NCBI GenBank assembly: GCA_016802295.1 | Contig: JAESIW010000162.1 | Span: 227,802-291,801, forward strand | Direction of reading: 5' to 3' | DNA: 64,000 nt | DNA from: Brachionus rotundiformis | Lineage: Eukaryota; Rotifera; Eurotatoria; Ploima; Brachionidae | In this document: in pieces, positions 1 to 10,962 of the stretch | Position numbering within the stretch: the first letter of the stretch is position 1 | How the letters are laid out: every line of letters begins with the position of its first letter | Program-made: the position numbers and the translations under genes | The notes under the pieces: generated by a model | What the model was told of the DNA's origin: nothing | Database searches by the model: none | The model's input: the letters and a program-made list of their open reading frames with translations, nothing else

Positions 1-285
1 TGCCATTTCTTCTGTTGGCCAATTAGATGTGTCATATTTGCATTTTTTGCCCTTACATCCCAATTTGCAGGCCATTTCGTGAGGTACCACTTTTCGGAAT
101 CCTTGGGAAATGCTTCCGTAAGGTGATTTTGCGTCAGGTGCTAAATTTCCGCTATTGCTTGACTTGCTAGTGTTCAATGAAGCTGATGAGTGATTTTTAG
201 AATGCTGAAAGTGACTGTCACTGGTTGCCAATGGCTCCAAATTACGCCTATCTTTCAAATTTGTTTCTCTTGGTGAATGGCTCAT
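1..285 (-). CDS. PTPDC1: PTPDC1-like protein phosphatase, first coding exon (partial)
   Basis: Reading the minus strand from the ATG at 285-283 gives 95 open codons running off the left edge, so only the N-terminus is here. The first ~55 residues are Ser/Asn-rich and low complexity. The next stretch contains FRKVVPHEMACKLGCKGKKC followed by KYD..NWP, which matches the conserved region just ahead of the catalytic domain in PTPDC1 (protein tyrosine phosphatase domain-containing 1), where vertebrates have a similar VIPGHMACSMACGGRACKYE motif. The catalytic HCxxGxxR loop would lie outside the window, so activity cannot be judged. PTPDC1 is a CDC14-like phosphatase linked to centrosomes and cilia; that role is family knowledge. 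An upstream non-coding exon is possible. The identification rests on one motif block, but the block is distinctive. Confidence 0.72.
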   Translation of the reverse strand, partial: MSHSPRETNLKDRRNLEPLATSDSHFQHSKNHSSASLNTSKSSNSGNLAPDAKSPYGSISQGFRKVVPHEMACKLGCKGKKCKYDTSNWPTEEMA

Positions 286-1552
286 TTTAGACAAACATTA
301 TGGTTTTGTTCAATTTAACATTTGCCAAACAAAAATTCAGTTGTAAAAGAATTGAATACTGACGTCTAAGCTGATGAATAAAATTAATGAATTTTATTTT
401 GTTTGAAAATATATTATGTTACCATGGTGGCATGAGCTAAGCCAAATATTATTTCACTAAGTGAAATGAGAATATTTGCTATCGACGTCTAATCTGTGTA
501 TATTTTAATTTATTTGTTTAATTTTAAGAGTATTAATCACCAGTTTTAAGCATCAGCTAATTATTTATCTAATTTTTTTACTGAATTTTTAATTTCAAAT
601 CAATAAATAATTTTTATCTTGAGCATCTAGCAGCTTATCTTTGACAAGTAGAAATTTTTACTTTAAAATTATGACTTTTATATATTTATTATAACTAAAG
701 TGGTTATTTATTATTTACCTTAGACAATGATAAGATCGAGTAGTAATAGATATTTAGTGAGTGGATATTTTGCCACTTAGTAACACTTTTTCTTTAAAGG
801 ATAGATATCCTTATTCTAGTTAGTTAGTATAATTGTTTAAGTACATAATTGATTAAAAAGTAGAAAAAATGAGCATTAAAATTTATAATTAATGATTCTA
901 ACTTTTCGTGACATACTGTTAGCGGTTAGCTTAGGACTGGATTTAGACTTCGGCATTGGAAAGAATAGACTGGTTTTAGAAACTTTATTAAACTCAAATC
1001 TTGAGCTATAAATATCACAAATTAACTTTTCTAAATCAAAATATTCCTTCTTATATATCCTTTGAATATCATTCTATTTACTAAATTGTCTCCAAGTTCC
1101 AATCAATTATTAGTTACGAATACAGCCTAGTAACTACGAGTTTAGTTTAAATCAACAAGACTAGTTACAAATAATAACTAGTATGAAAGGTCCAATATGA
1201 CCAGGGAGTATAGTCAGCCTAAGCTTACAGATCCGCCAACAATACTATAGTAAATTGAACATATAAAAGTTTATTGACTAGAATTAATTTTTGGTAAATA
1301 ATCTTTGAAAAGGGCAAAATTTAAAAATTCAAAATTAAGAACTACTTTAAAATCTTTAGAAATGAAATTCTAATAATTCTACTTCATTAAAGATAAAATT
1401 TTTTAACAATCACCATAAATATTAACTCGTAAAAAAAACTTTATTGTTAGATTAATTATTAATAAATTATTTTATAAAAATTTATCTATCCTTGAATCAA
1501 CTTAATAATTATACGCGAGTTATAAATCTAAACAAAAATTAATTAATTTCAT
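286..1552. other. AT-rich intergenic region, no gene seen
   Basis: No supported exon, RNA gene or repeat was seen on either strand. The part next to 286 presumably carries the PTPDC1-like promoter and 5' UTR. No TATA element or conserved block could be singled out against the AT-rich background. Confidence 0.5.
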
Positions 1553-2200
1553 GTCACCCTCCTCTTTTCGCAACCGGGCTTGGGACCGGCTTTGGCAGAG
1601 TTATGACGGCGTCTTTCCCTAAGAAGCCAGTGGGACGTTCATCATAAACAGCGCCACTCATCCGAGCACAAGGCTGCGAACTCGGCAACTATTTAGACTA
1701 GCTTGGAACCACAAACCAAGCGACCTCTCTCTCACTCGAGAAAAGTCTTAACTTAAGGCTTCCAAAGTTACGTACTATCTGCAGAGGGTCAGCTGTACAG
1801 CAGATTCTCGCTCCTTTCGGATTCTATACTGGGAGATGGTCGAAGCCAGCGGCGCCCTCATACGACAAGACTTGGACAAAGACCCGTAGGCCTATGTACC
1901 CGCCATACAGCTCTTCTGCAGACTACGTGAAAGACCACACACACACATACGATGCATGTGGCTGCCACCACCCTCCTCTTTTTTCATCAGGGCTTGGGAC
2001 CTGCGGATCGGCAGAGTTATGGTGACTAACATTTTTTAAAATTTTGTTTTTTCAAAAATTTAAAAAATGAAATGACATAAAATGTCCAAAATGTCATCCT
2101 ATTTATACCCTTTTGACTACATGACTCATTGAAACTAATTTAACTAATTTAACCAATTTAGCTAATTTAACTAATTTAGACAACTTTTGATAAAAAATAC
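1553..2200 (+). repeat. Dispersed repeat, copy 1 (648 bp)
   Basis: GC-rich block that stands out from its AT-rich flanks and recurs nearly identically at 29453-30055 and 52511-53158, always in the same orientation. It opens with GTCACC (1553) and has GGTGAC at 2021-2026, a perfect 6-bp inverted pair. The first ~54 bp recur as an imperfect direct repeat at about 1969-2025; both contain CACCCTCCTCTTTT, GGGCTTGGGACC and GGCAGAGTTATG. After GGTGAC comes an AT-rich palindrome (about 2031-2069), then five 9-bp units of the AACTAATTT type, then the shared end AACTTTTGATAAAAAATA. No long ORF is shared by the copies. It looks like a young non-autonomous mobile element of unknown class. No target-site duplication could be fixed in the AT-rich flanks. 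Confidence 0.85.
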
Positions 2201-3131
2201 TTTAATTTAAAATGTATTAAACTAGAATTTAATTTTAATTCTTATTATAAATTGCCAAAATTAATGTTATCTATACATTTTGGTTCACATGACTCATTTA
2301 CACCAAATTAACTAGTTTCCTTTTTTTAAAATTTTTTATTTAATATTTAAAAGAAAAATATCAAAATGATAGTAAGTTTGACTAATTAAAAGTTTTTTTT
2401 TGTAAAGATTCAGAAAAAGATGATAATAAACTTTTCTCACAGAATTAAATTTTTCTAGGGATTCTTGAACTGTAAAGAATACAATAATAAAATTAATTAC
2501 TTTTTTTTTTTGTAGATCAAGTTTGGTTTAAAAAAATTCATTGAAAATTATTTTTAATCTAATTGTAATTATTTATTAGATAAATATTAAAAATAATTAA
2601 GTTTAATTTTATATTTTGTTTAAAAAATGAAATCAAAAAAATGTTGATAAAATTAATAAAATTATTCTAAAACCTGTAAAGATAAAACTGAATTAGTTAA
2701 AAAAATTAAATTAAAACTTTAATTTGAAGTTTATTTAATCGATTTAAAAAAATTTTTAAAATAAATAAAAATTCCTCTTAATTAAACAAAAAAAAAGTGT
2801 CTATTAAATAAATTAAAAAATGACATAATTTTTTAAACGATTTAAACAAGTTTACTAAAAAAAATTAAAATTTATAAATCTTAAATAAATGAATAAAATA
2901 AATAATAAGAATAATAAGAATAATTTTTTTTTAAATTGACTCATATTAAGCTTAAATAGATTGGATAAAAATTGTTTTTAAAAAATTTTAATTAATAAAA
3001 TTATTTATGAAAATCTACGATCAATGCCGTGTATTTCACTCAAGACATCGTTGTCATACTGAACCTGCGAGTGATATCTATACACAAATATTATTAATAA
3101 AAATATTAAACATTTTAATAATTTTAATGGT
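2201..3131. other. AT-rich intergenic spacer
   Basis: Almost pure A/T with many homopolymer runs. I see no exon or RNA gene. The right end holds the 3' UTR region of the CUB/MAM/EGF gene on the minus strand. Confidence 0.5.
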
Positions 3132-6100
3132 TTACTTTTTGGTTCTTTTGATGCCAAAGTATACATAAACATAAACAGCAGCTATAACTATTATGAAAAG
3201 CGCGAATACAATCAAAGCAAAGAAAATGTAGTCAATGGGACCAACGTCGCTTCCAAGCAGATCACAGCTTAGCTCAGAGGCGGCCAGTGCTGAGCTAAAA
3301 GCGGAATCTTTTGGCGAGACTAGATTCAAATCAATTTCGCATCTTGTGCCAACAAATCTGGAACTTGTGCACTGGCATTGTGGTACATTATTCAATATTA
3401 CACATTTGCCATCATTCATGCAGTTCATGGTGCTGCATGGATTCAAGTTAACTTCACAGCTTAGATAAAAAATTACTCTTTATTTTCACATTAATTTAAT
3501 TTTAATTTGTTTTACTTTTCTCCGCTAAATTCTGGCGGGCATTGGCATTTGTAGCCTTCTGGAGTTGGCAAACACACACCACTATTCTTGCACATGTTTT
3601 TCTTTTCGCACGGATCAAAATAGGTCTCACAGTTTTTTCCAGTAAATGCCGGATAGCATCTGCAAGTGTACGACTCATGGTCTTTGCTGAGCACACACTG
3701 ACCACGATGGTTGCATGGATTTAGCGAGCATGGATCGGCTGGTAATTCACAAAAGTCTCCTCTGTAATGAGACGTGCATTTGCATGTGAATCCACTGTAG
3801 GTGTTCACGTTGACACCGTTTAGGAGAAGACGACCAGAGGCTATGGGAAAGCATGTGCCGTTGTGGAAGCATGGTGAGCTATCGCATGGATTTATGAGTC
3901 TTGTTGAGCAGTCTTTGGTATCTCCGAACTCTGGAGGACATTCACAGTAAAAGTCATCTATCAAATTGTGGCATTTTCCGTTGTTTTTGCACGGATTTGG
4001 CTTACACTTGTCAATAAATTGGTCACAAAACTCGCCTGTATAGCCACGGTCGCACACGCACATCAACAAATGACCATGCATTTCACATCTTCCATTCACA
4101 CATGGATTCAATTCACAATTTTCCACTTTTCTCTCACAAAACGGACCAGTAAATCCAAGTGGACATTGACACTCAAAACTATTCACCAAATCGACACATT
4201 TGCCATTGTTTTGACAGCTATTTTGAGCACAATTGTCTATGTTTATTTGACATCTGTCACCAGTAAAGCCCAGCTTGCACTTACACACACACTGATTCCT
4301 TGAGAAAAGTACTTGGTCTGTATGATTGGCCACACAGTCCTCTTTAATGCTACACGCGTTTATTTGCTTGTCACAATGTGGTCCTTCCCAGCCTTTGGAA
4401 CACACGCATCTGTACTTGTTTGGCTCATTTTTGCAATTGCCATACATGCACGGATTGCTTTGACAATAGTTGACCATCAATTGGCATCTGCCGCCAAAAA
4501 ATCCGTCTCTACATAAGCACTTTGCTTCGTTGGTTGCATTGTTGTAGAAGCATGTGCCACCATTTTGGCATTCGTCCTCAAAATCGACAAATTTTGATCT
4601 CAAATCACACAAATTTAGTCTGCAGAATACCAATTATTAAGTGATTAATTATGCTTAAGGTTAGTTAGTTACCTGGTATCGCATTTTTCACCAATGTAAT
4701 CAGTGTGGCAAACACACGAACACTTATTGTTTATCAAAGCAACTTCTAATGTGCCTTCTGGATTGCAATGGTCTCTTAAATAGTCCTCTTTGGCACATAT
4801 AGCTTTGTCACAGTACTCGCCCTCAAAGTTATTGTAGCAATTACATCTTTTTTTTCAATTAAAAAAAATTATTTTTTATCTTTAATTAATTTTTAAATTA
4901 TTTAAAAAATATATAAAATAAAATTCTAAAATAATATAATTTTATTTAATTAACAATTAGAAAAATAATTAATTTTTTTTTATCGATTTAATCTTGTATT
5001 CATATGTTATGAAATTTAACTTACGTGTAATTGGAACCAACTGGTATGCAAATACCATTGGCACATTTGTGGTTAAAGCATGGATTTTCAGCAGTTTGGT
5101 CACAATTTTTGCCATAAAATCTAAAAATAAAAATAAAAATTGATTAATAAAAATTAAATTTTCTGATTAAATACCCCTTGTAGCATTCGCATTTGTATCC
5201 AAGATGCTGATCTACGCATTTTCCATGCACACACGGCTTTGGATCGCACTCATCAATTGGCTCACTGCAATCCACCCCAGTAAAGCCGGCTGCACACGAG
5301 CACTTGAATTTGCTTCCATCCTCGTTGGCATGTATACACACTGAACCATTGCGGCACAAATCGCCAAATTCTTGGATAAATTTTGATTTAAAATTTTGAC
5401 TTAAATTGTTTTTTTTAAACTACCTTTGCAATAATTAAGCTTTGACTCGCAGTACTTTCCGGTTCGATCAGGCGGGCACATGCACTTAAAATCGGCACCT
5501 TCTGGCACACATTTGCCATTGCCCACACACGGATCACTCATGCATTTGTTTATCTTTATCCTAATGCTGCAATCATCGCTGGTAAAATCTGGCTTACATC
5601 TGCAAAAAACTTTGCTCAGATCATCATAGCATTCAGCGGTGCCAATTTGATTGCATTTTTGATCACAGCCCTCTGCTTTGAATTCACAGTTTTTTCCATT
5701 AAAACCATTTCGACAAATGCATTCATGCGATCCAATGCGATCAATACACGTTGCTCCATTGGCACACGGACTCGACTCGCACTCATCTATTTCACTCTCG
5801 CATCTTTCACCAGTAAAACCATTGGGACACTCGCACTTAAAGTCAAAGCCAGTCGCCACATCGCGACATTTACCTCCATTTTTGCACAAAAGCTCATTGG
5901 ATTCCATGAACAACTCGGCTTGGTCACAAGCGCCTAGTTTTTTTTGGCAAAATTGTCCACCAAATCCCGGATTGCAGCAGCATGTTTTGCTTCCGTCCAT
6001 TTTAAAGCATTTGCCATTATTGTTGCACTCTTTGTCCGAGCATAGGTCCACTTGACCCTCGTCATTTAGCTCTATATCGTCCACACCAATGGTTGTAGTG

Positions 6101-8710
6101 GATGACGATTCGGACTCTACACTAAATCCGAACCGGAAATCAAAACAGCTGAAAAATCTAGTCCGACTTACTCTGTACCAATCTGAAGACATGTCCAAAT
6201 TTGTTCTAGCGTTTAGCAAGGAGCTAAGCGAAACAGATGGACACTGACTATTGGAGTCTATTTTGGCCACTAAGAGGTCAGTTTTGAACGAACCTTTGCC
6301 AAATTGACCAATTGGTATTTGAAAATTGCTCAAATTATCTTTTAATTCCTCTCTCACATCAGACCTATTTTGAATTAAAAATACATTAAGCTTGGCATCT
6401 GAATTGTGGTCAATTTTGTAGCTGAATGAAAGAGAATGAATGCGGGTGTTGAATGGAGACTCTAGTTGAATTAGAGGCGAGTAAATGGCGTCTTTGTTGC
6501 TGCTTTTTTTGCTTATTGACAAATAAAAGTCCTCAATTGAGCTCATATGGTTCATTTGCTGGTACTTTGGTAAATGTTGCACACTCATGCCATTATTAGA
6601 AGTGAACATTGAAGGAAACAAGCTTTGGTTTATGAGTAAATTGTTGGTGAACTGGCACAATGAGTTGTCGAAGGCGCAGTCGCCTAGGCGTCTTTCCAAA
6701 GCAACTGTTATCTCAATGGAGTACTTGGAGTCACGTTTTAGCCTTAGCAAGGACTCGGACTGCATAAAATAAGTATTATTGTTGTTAAGGTATTCGTTGG
6801 TGACAAATATGTCTGCTCTGTTTGAGTTTTTGATGGCTGTTTTGATGTAATTGGCGGCATCACGCGTGTCCAAGAAGTACTTTGGCGTAATGTCAAAGTT
6901 AAGCGCGTAGCGTCGGTTCGAGCCTGTCCTAAAGTAAAAACTAAGCTCGTCATGCACTTGGCTATCGAGGACAAAGCCATTCAGCCTTGGAAACAATAGA
7001 GAAAATTGGCGCATCTCTTCATCAATTACATTTTGGACAAATAGCCAATTTACTTCGAAATCAAAGTATTCTTGTGGCGAATTTATTACTAAAAACCAGG
7101 TTAAATTCCAGCCATGTTGGTTTATGGTGAACGAGTCGTTTTTTGGCTCGGCAAAATCGACCAAATACGAACAATTACTCTTAAAATCATTGGACAAATT
7201 GAGGCTTTTTATGGCAGACTTTTTCCCTAAATCTTGCTTGACAATCACAGATTGAGATGGCATTGAGCACTTTTTTTTAAATTTTTTTATACAATTTAAT
7301 TTTATTATTATCTTAATTTACTTTAGACGATTTGCCATAGAGTCTAATGTGATGGTTTTCAGGCACTCGGATATTGACCAAATGACCGCCAATGAATCCA
7401 GTGTTTACACTGTCTTGGACCAGTCTCAATTTTTCGCTATGTTTGTACCAAGCAGGCACAAATCTGTACGAAATTTTAAAATGGCTCATCGATTCTTCGC
7501 GATTTCCATCGCGTTCCATTAAAACATGCCTGATGGCCACCCTATTGCTTATGGAAAGGTACAACTTGGCAGGTCTAAAACAACCACAAAATATCCAATT
7601 ATTTTCCAAGCCTTTTTTTTTTAAATATATAAATAATTTTTTCTATCTTTTATAATAAAATATCACTATACTAGAATTAATTTTTTTGAACAAATCCAGA
7701 TCTAGATAACCTTGTTGATTTTCAAGCAAGAGATAGTCATTATTTTGCGAGCAAGGTGGTCTGCTCGGGTCAATAAAAACAGAGTTGTTCAAGGTGCATT
7801 TTTTAAACTCGAACGAGTCTACCATTATCTCAATTATTTTGTCTTCTGGAGCACTAATTGTATATGTAAAATTCATTAGATAATCAGACGATTTGACAAC
7901 TCCAGTTGGTTCGGTGAACATGGTTTTGATTGTGTTGTAGAAGATGCTGAATCCGGGCCGGGCCTCTGAGTTATCAGTGACAAATTTCAGGTAGACTTTG
8001 TTTGAATGCAGAACCAGACTGTCAATTGAGTCCTCGCCGCATATGACTTTTGCCGGCTCGGATGATCCAGCTGTACCAATTTCCAGGTAATCGATGCAAG
8101 TGTTGTTGAACGATTCTATTGAAAGTCGCTCAAATCTCAAAAAAGTGATGCTGTTGGCCTCTGTCTGTATTTTGTATGTTAGATTTAAATTGTTTGTGTA
8201 GCGGAATCTGATCTCTGGACTTTCTATTTGACCTCTGGGCTGAGTGAATGTCAGCTGAAATGGTTTTATTTTTATTTTGAATCCATCCATGGTAACTGAG
8301 CCATCTGTGTGAAAGTTAAACCAGACTGTGCTCGAGTCGAATATGATCGGGCCTGGCTGGTCAGTCCCGCAGTAAGTTGAGTACGTGTCCTGGCTTATTT
8401 TATCTCCTGTTCCGATCTGAAGATAATCGCAGCATACATGATTGTTATTTTGGTCAAAGCATGCTTTCTCCTGAAGATTAAAACTCTGAAACTCGAGCAT
8501 CATGCCAAAACCAGGCTCGGTTTTGATCTTGTACCAGCAAGAGTGGATATTGTCCGAGTAGTCGGGATTTTTTATGATTATTCCCGAGGTGTCTTTTTCG
8601 GTGAGTGGAAGCGTAAAGTTACATTTGGTTTGCGAGTGGGCAGTTTGACAAAAGGCTGACAATATGACCAGACATGGAATTAAATTATGCAATAAATGGC
8701 ACTTAACCAT
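3132..8710 (-). CDS. CUB-MAM-EGF type I membrane protein (8 exons, ~1690 aa)
   Basis: Phase-consistent exons: 8710-7672, 7611-7322, 7269-5424, 5370-5175, 5120-5025, 4846-4673, 4619-3516, 3459-3132; introns are 53-62 bp except 178 bp at 5024-4847. An apparent earlier start at 8737 is TTG, so the ATG at 8710 was chosen. Domains: signal peptide 1-27; three CUB-type domains about 30-390 (the third, joined across intron 1, regains its Cys-Gly); a linker without a clear family; a MAM domain about 641-845 (CAFDNSLCQF start, GVDDI end); about 19 EGF-like repeats 850-1640; one membrane helix 1659-1684; a short basic tail ending KRTKK. The protein should sit at the cell surface with a large cysteine-bridged ectodomain for adhesion or ligand binding. 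No one-to-one orthologue is recognised; the ordering recalls cubilin- and Notch-like receptors, but there is no Notch LNR or cytoplasmic region. Confidence 0.85.
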
Positions 8711-9138
8711 TTCTAGATACAAAATAATATTATTCAATAAGCCTGTAATTTAAGATTTTAATGATTATTTTTTATAAAACACAATTAAATTTTTAGAATG
8801 GTTTATGCAATGATGCTAATTAAAGCGTTAGATGAGCTATTCTATGAAATCATCATTAGCTTGGCACATATCAACGCTGTTTTTTTAAATTAATTTAAAT
8901 TTTAAATTTAAAAAGCACAATTTAAAACTTCAAAGTCTTTTGTTAAGTCGATTTTTAATCAATTTTATTCTCAAATGTTATTTAATTTGCTCCAAATAAG
9001 CTAATTAAATTAACAATAGTTCAATTTTTAAATTTGAAAAATAAAATTTAAAAATTAATTAATCATTAGATAATAAAATTTTACTAAAACAGTTAAATTT
9101 TATTTTTTAAAAAAGTTATCATTTCTTTGGTAAATAAA
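8711..9138. other. Spacer between two minus-strand genes
   Basis: 428 bp of AT-rich DNA between the stop of the DEG/ENaC gene and the start of the CUB/MAM/EGF gene. It should hold the 3' UTR of the former and the promoter of the latter. No motif could be identified with confidence. Confidence 0.45.
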
Positions 9139-10449
9139 TTAGCCATGATGCTCAATTTTTGCTCCTTTATTAAACTTTTTTGTCATTAAATAAACTAAAT
9201 TTACCATCAACTCAAACAGCTCCAAAATACTTAAAAAACTGGCACCCATAAACAGCCCAGCCAGCCCACCCATATTGGAGATAAATGAAACGAAACTAAA
9301 AGCTTCTTTTTCACTTATTAATGTATAGGTCAGGTCTTGGTAAAATATATTAATAGACTGAACTTCATTTTTTTCCAAACGATCCAATACTGAATATCCT
9401 TTTTCCAACTTCATGGTTTCACATTCGAGTGGACACAAGGAAAAGCAAGAATTCAATATGTCCAAGTTGGTCGAAAATTCATTTATTTTATCTTTGGCAC
9501 ATTTAATCGACTGATTTAAAGGATTACATATTGAAATACCTTTTTCTATCAAAACATAATTTTGAGATATACAATTACATTCTTTAATTAAATAGTATTG
9601 TAAGCAAATTTCCATACAAAGCGTTTGTGTGTATTTAAACCCTTTAGAGTGAATTAGTTTGAAGATTTCTGAGCTATATGCTTTTGGATCATCTGTGCCA
9701 CCATCACAATCGGAATAGGGTTTTTTTAATTTTTTTCTAAAAACTCTAGAAACTGGTATAAATGTTTCCAAGTTGACATTGGCCATCACAAAGTCATTGC
9801 TAGTGACCAGATCTGTATGATTATGGATAAAAACAACTGCACCATTTAGATTATATAAATAGCGCAATTCATTTGGTACACTTGCATTTAAAACAATTTT
9901 TAAGCCATCTAAATATCCAGGTAATGAGTTGGTAAGCAGGTTTTTATCATCCACATTAAATTGATAACAATTACCATATTTTTGATGATGGTAATATTTC
10001 CAGAGTGTTGAATTCAGACATGATGATTTGGCATAAGAACATGATATGAACAATTTTTCGAAATTGTCACCAAATTTTTGAACATTGTCTCGAAATTCTG
10101 GATCTGAATAAATTTTATCCAAAGCTTTGATGGCATTTAACTTTTTTTTCTTGGAAAAATATTCGATTGAATATTCTGAAGTAAAAAAATTAACATTACA
10201 AACAGTGACACTTGGAAAGATTGGTGCAAAATCGTATTTAGCTTCAATTTTGGTGGTTGTCTCGAATTTTAAATATTCTAATACACTTTCGACAATCATA
10301 TATGAAAAAAGGGACACGGCTATTAGGATAAAAAATCCCCAAACGACTCTTCTAAAAGTTGCATTGGATTTGTTGATTCTAGAAAGACCATGAATTGTCG
10401 TGCTGGACAAAAATTCTGTCCAAGGCAGCTTAGGTTTTTCTTCACTCAT
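9139..10449 (-). CDS. DEG/ENaC-family sodium channel subunit (436 aa, intronless)
   Basis: A single open frame from ATG 10449 to TAA 9139. The architecture is that of degenerin/epithelial sodium channel (ASC) subunits: a short cytoplasmic N-terminus with STTIHGLSRI, which carries the conserved His-Gly gating motif; first membrane helix about 35-60; the FPSVTVCN motif soon after; a cysteine-rich extracellular loop with CLQYYLIKECNC; and a second membrane segment about 382-422. The segment GGLAGLFMGASFLSILE contains the G-x-S selectivity filter (Gly-Ala-Ser, about 402-404). Such subunits assemble as trimers in the plasma membrane and pass Na+, gated by peptides, acid or force; which stimulus applies cannot be told. 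At 436 residues it is shorter than most animal members (500-700), mainly in the extracellular loop. It shares a ~510 bp region with the oppositely directed NFS1 gene. Confidence 0.9.
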   Translation of the reverse strand: MSEEKPKLPWTEFLSSTTIHGLSRINKSNATFRRVVWGFFILIAVSLFSYMIVESVLEYLKFETTTKIEAKYDFAPIFPSVTVCNVNFFTSEYSIEYFSKKKKLNAIKALDKIYSDPEFRDNVQKFGDNFEKLFISCSYAKSSCLNSTLWKYYHHQKYGNCYQFNVDDKNLLTNSLPGYLDGLKIVLNASVPNELRYLYNLNGAVVFIHNHTDLVTSNDFVMANVNLETFIPVSRVFRKKLKKPYSDCDGGTDDPKAYSSEIFKLIHSKGFKYTQTLCMEICLQYYLIKECNCISQNYVLIEKGISICNPLNQSIKCAKDKINEFSTNLDILNSCFSLCPLECETMKLEKGYSVLDRLEKNEVQSINIFYQDLTYTLISEKEAFSFVSFISNMGGLAGLFMGASFLSILELFELMVNLVYLMTKKFNKGAKIEHHG

Positions 10450-10962
10450 TTATTTATGGTTTTTAAAAATACAGAAATTTTCTTGGAAACAATTGTTTAT
10501 AAATTAATAAAAACCAGTCGGAAATGGTACAGGAGAGAAAGTGTTTTTAATTCAGCAAACAAAACTTTTTATTGGCAAAAATACTTTATTATTTAATTTT
10601 CATTTAGAAAGTTTTTTTTAACAAAAATTTATTGATAAAATTTGATCCTAAAATTTTAATTTGTTTTTTTATTTAATATTTCCTTTTTATTGCCAAATAA
10701 ATTAACTCCAGGAAAGTTAAATGATCTTTACCAATTTAAATTTTGACTGACCAAATTAATTAATCAAAAATGATTAATAATTTTCAGAAATCTCTTTTTA
10801 AATAGTTACCAAGTCATTTTGGTAAAATTAATCTGCATCTAAAAATGAACCAAAATTTAATGTACTTATGTAATTACATGATCGATTTACGTTCTATTTA
10901 AATAAAAGATAAAATAATTTTTTATTAGTTCTTATGTAACATTACAAAGAAAAAAAGTTAAC
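10450..10962. promoter_or_regulatory. Divergent intergenic region, DEG/ENaC and NFS1
   Basis: 513 bp between two divergently transcribed start codons (10449 minus, 10963 plus), so both promoters must lie here or nearby. The sequence is AT-rich, and no specific factor site is claimed. Confidence 0.45.

Noticed and set aside
183..200. CTGATGAG string recalling a hammerhead ribozyme core
   Set aside because: Lies in the PTPDC1-like coding exon and lacks the GAAA and stem partners.
3542..4516. Plus-strand frames opposite the EGF repeats (also 5647-6055)
   Set aside because: Shadows of the minus-strand cysteine-rich coding region, which has consistent exons and domains.
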